DNA of 64,000 bases from Rhyzopertha dominica. Taxonomy: Eukaryota > Arthropoda > Insecta > Coleoptera > Bostrichidae. Shown here in pieces: positions 57,916 to 64,000 of the stretch. The DNA is taken from the NCBI GenBank assembly GCA_025024175.1, contig QCXZ01000041.1, positions 24,671,786-24,735,785 on the forward strand. The letters are read 5' to 3'. The notes under the pieces were generated by a model. That model searched no databases and was not told the origin of the DNA. It saw nothing but the letters and a program-made list of their open reading frames with translations. Both the position numbers and the translations under genes were made by a program. Each line of letters starts with the position of its first letter. The first letter of the stretch is position 1.

Positions 57916-58495
57916 TGAAAAGGTTTTTCCAGGGTTTGATAACTATCAAACGTGCTAACCACTGCACCATCAAAGCCTGATTCAAAATCTAGGGCAAAGG
58001 GGAATATATACATCAAAGTTTGCGACATGTAAGGCTGCTGAACGCCATTTGGCGCATTTGCAGCTGAATTGTTGGTCGCTCAGTATTTTAGAGCTTCGGA
58101 GTGTAATTTGCATCGGTGGCCAGATTCTGGCAACCGGCAGCTAATTACAACCCAAATTGTATTTTAATGACTTGAAGGTCCCAAGTTCATCCTGGTCAAA
58201 GCTGGCAATACCTTTTCAGTGAATATATACCTCAATTAATACCACTTATGAAAATTTAAAATACTATCAGGCTATTATTATCATTGATCTATATAATACA
58301 ATATATAATAGAATCTGGCCACCGCATCGGTACTGTAGCGAATTACGTTCCGAAGCTTGAAAATACTGAGACGTACCCTTCAGCTACAAATGCGCTAGAT
58401 GGCGTTCAGTAGTGTTGCATGTCGTAATACTAATTGGAAGTCTCGGGTTTGAATTCCAGCAAAAGCGATTAAAACCTTTTCAGTGCAAACTTATT
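57916..58495. repeat. Cluster of tRNA-derived SINE pieces with a long inverted repeat
   Basis: The minus strand of 57916-58025 has GATGGTGCAGTGGTTAGCAC (A-box region, about 57950-57970) and matches the 14.7-kb SINE. 58023-58136 and 58308-58424 are inverted copies of one about 115-bp segment (shared blocks CTGAACGCCAT, GCGCATTTG, CTCAGTATTTT, GTGGCCAGATTC). Each is followed by a SINE tail on the plus strand with a B-box-like stretch (GGTCCCAAGTTCATCCTGG and GTCTCGGGTTTGAATTCCAG) and CCTTTTCAGTG. At least three related SINE pieces lie here in opposite orientations. Confidence 0.7.
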
Positions 58496-61400
58496 TTCCC
58501 ACTGATTCCCCGATAGATATAAGCTATAAAATTACATTTCCTGGCGACAAAATGTCTTATTTATCTGTTGTAGCCATGTTTCCTGCCTGCTAATAATATG
58601 AAACAAAAAGTGCATTGTCGAGGAAAATGCTTTCGTTATTCATAATATATTGAATAAGTTTCTAAAGAAGCAACACGAATTACTTTAACTAGGCAAATTA
58701 CTATTCTGCAAAATCAGTTTGCTTTAATTTTTGTACTACCAGCACAAACAGTCTTCCTATTATCGTTAACCAATCTTATACAACCGCTTGCAAGTTTGAG
58801 TCATGTTCTACTTGGCAGATATGTGTGAGAAATCAATAACTGCTCGAGCAAACAGATGTGGCCGACCGGAAGTTGTTTATTGACTCTATAAATATTGTTT
58901 TACATTTTGTTATCCAACGTTCACATTTCTAGCAGTTAAATAATAATATGGGAAACTCCTGCTAACGAATACGTATGATTTGTGTAGCGTTCTAATTATT
59001 ACTAGTTATTTATGAAAATATTGTATTCTTTCACTTGACTAATATGATATCCCCAAAACCAACTTACGTAAGCAGCAAATGTAACACTAATTCCTTTAAA
59101 ATTTTGATTTTAATACTTTCTCCCCAACTCTATACCACCATAATAAAGATCTCAACTAAGTTTTTTCTTGTTGGATCCAAGCCAAACAGCATTTTATTAC
59201 GCACAAACGTCGTTTCTGTGCGATAACCATTAAATTTAAACTCGAAACGAGGTGAAGTCGACTGCGTCTTCCCGTCTGCTTTAAACCGTCCTTCCGTTTT
59301 CGTGTTCCTTCCGGCTGAGGGAACTTCCTGTGTCGTTAAATCATTTTAGTCGACTTCCTGGAACAGACCGAGAGTTCCATACTTTGACTCTGTCAACTAG
59401 ATTGATAGACACTTGTGCGGAATATATTGAAGACTGTTGAAATGTTTCATTGCGTACGAAAGAATTATTCCACATAAAAATAAAATAGGTAAGCTAAAAT
59501 TTTGCCCTCGTTGATAATTATCGTTATTTTTTTTTTGTGTGTATCCGGCTAGGGCATTTGCGTTTGCTTTTATTTAAAAATGTTCGCTAGTGTAGCTAAA
59601 AAATAATCTGCTCATAGTATCACTTCCATTTGACACCGACACTGACCTGATCTGAACTGACCTCAATTAAGTGATGCAATTTTTGTTTAATAAAAGTATC
59701 AGATGTACTCCCCCTCTATATAGTCATGATGCGCTACCTCTTGCGATTTCTACCACAGCCCTCAAACCAAAAAGGAGCTCAAAGGTTGAATATTTCAACC
59801 ACAATGGAACGATATTAACGCCTTAAAGGTAATTTTGAAAAAGCCGTCGAAGAATGGTATCCGCCATATACTTGACCGATTATTAAATACAAATTTTTGC
59901 ATTTCCGGGATTAAATGTGCTGATTTTTTTATAAAGATAGAAGTACGCTTTTAATCTCTAGGGATTAAGATTTTTAAAAAGCTGTACATATTTTTTTTGT
60001 ACATACAGTTAGATTTACAACCGCCGTAGCACCTTAAGATGTCATATTAGCGCACGCTTCGGCCAGAAGAGATGAGAAATAAGCATGAATGGTTTGTATA
60101 AACTTTTCGTAAGGCCATGTATTTTTTACATATACCCACGAACAAGGTCGATTTTGCTGTTTCTGATGTTACACGTAAAAGATGGTCCAATATCTTGGAC
60201 GTCAGTGGTAAGGAGATTAGACAATATTACACTTCTGTAAGCTCCCGCGACACCAACTATGAGAGCAACCTACGAGTAGGTAATGTGTACCTAATTATCA
60301 TAGCAAAAGATATTTTAAACGACTTACTTTAATCATTTGAAACATTTTAAACAGGAGCCTTGTTTAGACATTCATCCACATGCTACATTGCCAAATTTTT
60401 TTTTCTTGCAAGTTTCATCTTTTCTTCTTATGGATGCCAGTAATTTGGAGTACTTACTAATATCACTATATTTTTTAATTCCAGCACTGTGCTTGGCATA
60501 GAATATTTTACCCACATAGTTGAAGTTTTGTTTCGATTAGAAGAAAAAATATACCAATAACATGTTTCACTAAGATTGTCTGCTATAATTTTTCCTTACA
60601 CCATTTAATTAATTTAATTAAAAATACTTTAATATGCAAAATAATACTTTGGAAGTACAAGAAATAGCGTACATGCCACAGGACTCATTTAGCCCTTCGG
60701 GTGAATTGGTCGGCAGGGTTAAAAAAATGTACCTCAGTCCTTGATATATATTATTTAATGGCAGTAGTCCGATAGCTGTTCTTAAAACTCCCTCGTATGT
60801 AGAATTCTGTATCCAATTTATGCAAGAGAACGCAATACACTGAGAAGCTGGAAATAAATGAATTAATCTTGAAACGAAATTTGGAGAATATAATGTAGTA
60901 ATGACCTTATCAAGCCAGCTTGTGTTCAATCTAACAAATCGTAGCTTTTGTAACAAAGGAAAGACAAACGAATCGACCAGTGCATAATTAGACTGCAGGT
61001 ACGTTATACATATAAGGAAAAAAATTACAAATAATCACACCATAGGACTATTTGTAAATTCTCTGTTGTATTTCTTTTTACTGCGCTCAAATTAAATTCA
61101 AATAGTTTTATATCTGCACTTGAGGATCTGCTTATTAACTGTTTTCTTGTGTTTTGCAATTTCTGACCACTGCTTTTTTTCTTTCATAAAACTGTTAGCA
61201 GAGCGTTGCATTTTGACATAGGTCTCATCTACAGCAGCCATCTTAATATGGCCATAGGACAATGTGTTTTTATCTCTACCATTCTGACCCGCGTGTACTT
61301 CTACGTAATAACAGCAATATTGAAACTCACATGATTTTGGCGTCACTGCAGATTTCTTCTTACAAATTCACGGTTTTAGTTTGAACCTTCGTATTTAACA

Positions 61401-62423
61401 AAGGAAATTCCAAAAGCAACTGAAGAGCTTCCGTAACTTCCATTTGCACAATACAAACGTATCCATGTGCTTTTAATTTTTATTTTGTGCTTTTAAAATA
61501 AGTAGCCAAATATTAAAACAATTTGGATCAAGAAATTTTTGTTATTTCATGCAATCAGTCTCTGTTCCATATATGTATTTGTTAATTCGTTCTAGCTGGT
61601 GCCTCATAGTACTGTAGATTATTTTAATTCTCGCAATGTTCAAGTCCTGCTAGCTACTTCCGGTTAGAGACCAAATCTATTCAAAGAACCTCCTAGTATT
61701 TTTTTCTCCGACGTTGATAACTGAATCAATCTCGGTTAGTCGGCGGCGACCACCTCTAAACTGCGCGATAGTGTGGTCGACAGATAACCTCTGCCTTCTA
61801 GGATATCCGGGCTCCACAGTCGATAACCTCTTGAAAAATGTTACAGAACGAAGTTCACACAATACGACATGGGATGACAAAGTGCGAGGAATACTTTAAT
61901 GTTAGTATAAATCGTAAATTGTAATGGGATCCGTTTGTGTGTATAATATTGCCCGATATTCTCGATATTATATTATTTTTGCTGCAAACACATTTAATAA
62001 AACCCGTAACATGAACTGGCATCATCATCAGCACTTTTGAAAACATTCATTGCCAAAATTCTCAACGAATATTAAATAACTATATATATTTCTAAATTAC
62101 TTTGAGGGTTATTTTGTTCCACATGCACAATCAAACAACCTTGGACTTCAAGACGGTTGGGCTACTTTGTCAAATACATATTCTCAACATGGGTCTCCAA
62201 TACATCTGTTTTGTGTCATCTTATTATTTTCAATCCGAGCGCTACAAATTTAAAATTTTCTGTATGCGCTAAAATCGTCTGCATCGACATGAAAACTTCA
62301 TAAGCGTCCTTTAGACACTTTAGTATTTACGATTACGCAAGCGTTTCCTCATACTGATATATTATATTTCCTTGTGCTATCATGCAAAACCTTAAACATA
62401 AGTTAGTGATTTACTTTTTACAG
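58496..62423. other. Unassigned DNA
   Basis: Frames at 60117-60332 (plus, 71 codons, with a VSDVTRKRWSNILD stretch) and 61098-61346 (minus, 82 codons) are unrecognised. The part 61680-61900 is GC-richer; VTERSSHNTTWDDKVRGI there faintly resembles a gypsy integrase core but is not enough for a call. Confidence 0.4.
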
Positions 62424-62542
62424 CCGACGTCACAAAACGACCTTCGGAATGTGAAGTGTGCAGTTCTGCAGTTCTTTTACATGGCATTTCACCTCACGAG
62501 CACTTTCAACTTGTTTTTCGTCTAGTGCAAGAATTATCGTCG
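62424..62542 (+). CDS. Candidate internal exon of an unknown host gene
   Basis: A good acceptor (TTTACTTTTTACAG ending 62423) and a consensus donor (GTAAGT at 62543) flank 119 bp with just one open frame. It starts with two bases of a split codon and then reads DVTKRPSECEVCSSAVLLHG followed by ISPHEHFQLVFRLVQELSS, ending on a codon boundary. The C-x2-C pair (ECEVC) followed by spaced histidines could be part of a zinc-binding module. I cannot name the gene. No neighbouring exon is clear inside the window, so introns would be long. The exon's higher GC than its flanks supports it. Confidence 0.45.
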
Positions 62543-64000
62543 GTAAGTCTACGTCAGAATGTTAATACGTAATCAATGTGTTGACCGCTACCGAGTATGT
62601 ACACTTAGTAAGACTGTTGAATAGTTGGCACAAGAAATGTTTGCATCCTGAAATATTTATAAATTCAAAGTCTCCAAATTTTTATTTTATTTTTATTTTT
62701 TTATTGAGAAAATTTGCCGTTTGCCAATTAGAAAATAAAACAGTGTTATAACAAGATCCATGAAGTGCGAATCTAAAATATGGATTGTGTATGGATATCA
62801 CATATGCGTTAGAGAAGAAAAAGGGTCTACAAGGGTCTTATATTTACCTTTTCCATTCATTATTATTTTATCAAAAATCTATACAAAAGAAACAAATTAA
62901 ATAAACTTTATTGAAAACTCGTTTGTTTGAGAGTGCCCGTACATGTTTTAGTATACTCACTATACTTAAAAATAAATATATACACAAAAAATGCTTAAAA
63001 TTGTATTGCCCACCAACATTTAATGTCTTTTTTATACAGTACGTATATATTTATAGCATAATCCAACAAAATGTTTGAAAATTAAATTTTAATGAATTCA
63101 GTAGAACTCGTCGGATACCTACTACACGTGAATAGCAACTTCCACTACAACAGAAGTTTGCCATTCGGCAGCCACATTGGTTTATTTTTATTAATGTATT
63201 GATTCTGCGGAAACGTTTGCAAATCGCAGAATATCTTTTGGTTGATATTGATTAATTTCCAACTCTAGCCTTTTGGATCTAGTTGATTGCTTAGCCACAC
63301 TTCAGTATAGTATAGTAGTAGTATAGTATAGGTGTAGTATTGACAAGCAGAAGCAATATTGCAGAAAGACAAGACAGTTGTACTCACTCCTTCATTGTAT
63401 CGTGAATTCTTTACAAAAAGATATCCATTTCGAGATTAGAACAATTTTTGTAGATAATTGTATGATCTAGAACTTTCGTCTGACCTATTTTTATGTGTAT
63501 GGCAGCTCTTACCTTTTACAACAAAAATACAAAAAACCGATACCTTTGACCATAAATAAATTTTTTAGCCGACGTTGAATTGGTAGGGATTTTTTATATT
63601 TTGTTTGTAATATAATGTACCCAACGCCTGTAAAAATTATCCACTCATTGCGAATTACTGTAAACTTAACCACTATTTTTTGTCTATTTTATTTGAACTA
63701 AGTTTAATTTTAACAAAAACTGCTCAAATATGAGTAAAATTTGAATGCTGAAACCCAGGATAACTTGTAATTTTAACTAAAGACTAGCAACCTACAAACA
63801 AGGAAAAATAAAGGATGAAACAGTGGATATATCGTGCAGAAAATGATGGGATGGCGTTTAAAAGCTGTGTAAAGTGTCTTAGATGACGCCGCATGCAGCC
63901 ATGCAAGTAACAGCCAAAATATTTGAAATTTTGCTCCATAGAACCGCCAAAAACAAAATTTTATTCAAATATTTCAATATTTCCACAAATTATTAAAACA
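62543..64000. other. Unassigned AT-rich DNA, possibly intronic
   Basis: Nothing recognised apart from a short AGTAT-type simple repeat. Confidence 0.45.
63304..63340. repeat. Short AGTAT-type simple repeat
   Basis: About 37 bp of AGTAT/AGTAGT units. Confidence 0.8.

Noticed and set aside
61714..61899. VTERSSHNTTWDDKVRGI as a gypsy integrase remnant
   Set aside because: Only a few residues fit and the preceding frame does not; overlapping frames on both strands are equally open.
1..64000. CRISPR arrays, bacterial operons, rRNA genes
   Set aside because: No regularly spaced repeats, ribosome-binding sites with long frames, or rRNA-like sequence; the DNA is eukaryotic.

Overview
The window is AT-rich eukaryotic DNA with almost no long open reading frames, scattered N bases typical of a draft assembly, and many decayed transposable elements. 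The mix of relics (mariner-like and THAP-domain DNA transposons, Ty3/gypsy and BEL/Pao LTR elements, jockey-like LINEs, a Penelope-like element, tRNA-derived SINEs) points to an arthropod, most likely an insect; a beetle is plausible but not proven. No complete host gene is visible. Three short stretches look like host exons or coding remnants: about 23.1-23.4 kb (minus), 49.3-49.5 kb (minus, with a polyadenylation signal) and 62.4-62.5 kb (plus, with both splice sites).

The most interesting content is a family of short mobile elements carrying hammerhead self-cleaving ribozymes. Seven hammerhead copies lie in five elements. One (9259-9307, minus) has every core base and three fully paired stems. 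Two elements, 9221-9883 and 54046-54328, are foldbacks with a divergent pair of hammerheads. The first is bounded by a perfect 13-bp direct repeat, and a deletion derivative at 36893-37162 by a perfect 12-bp direct repeat, so both look like real insertions. The sequence around the ribozyme is circularly permuted between copies, with a repeat unit near 350 nt. This is what a retrozyme-type circular or multimeric RNA copied back into DNA would leave. A second, diverged family (54 kb) keeps the fold by compensatory changes.

Layout. 4.4-7.2 kb: mariner-like transposon split by an internally deleted gypsy element. 7.9-10.5 kb: possible inverted-repeat element holding the main ribozyme foldback. 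10.8-11.5 kb: three-armed inverted repeat. 12.1-12.8 kb: second mariner-like relic. 13.2-14.8 kb: dispersed repeat and SINEs. 16.1-18.6 kb: gypsy pol relic split by a 1.45-kb insertion. 25.7-34.9 kb: LINE, Penelope-like, LINE, mariner-like and LINE relics. 36.9-37.9 kb: ribozyme element and a DDE transposase tail. 41.8-43.1 kb: a 1.26-kb palindromic element with a second palindrome inside. 44.7-45.7 kb: THAP-domain transposon with inverted termini. 48-54 kb: three more ribozyme elements and a BEL/Pao fragment. 57.9-58.5 kb: inverted SINE-type repeats. The rest shows nothing I can assign.
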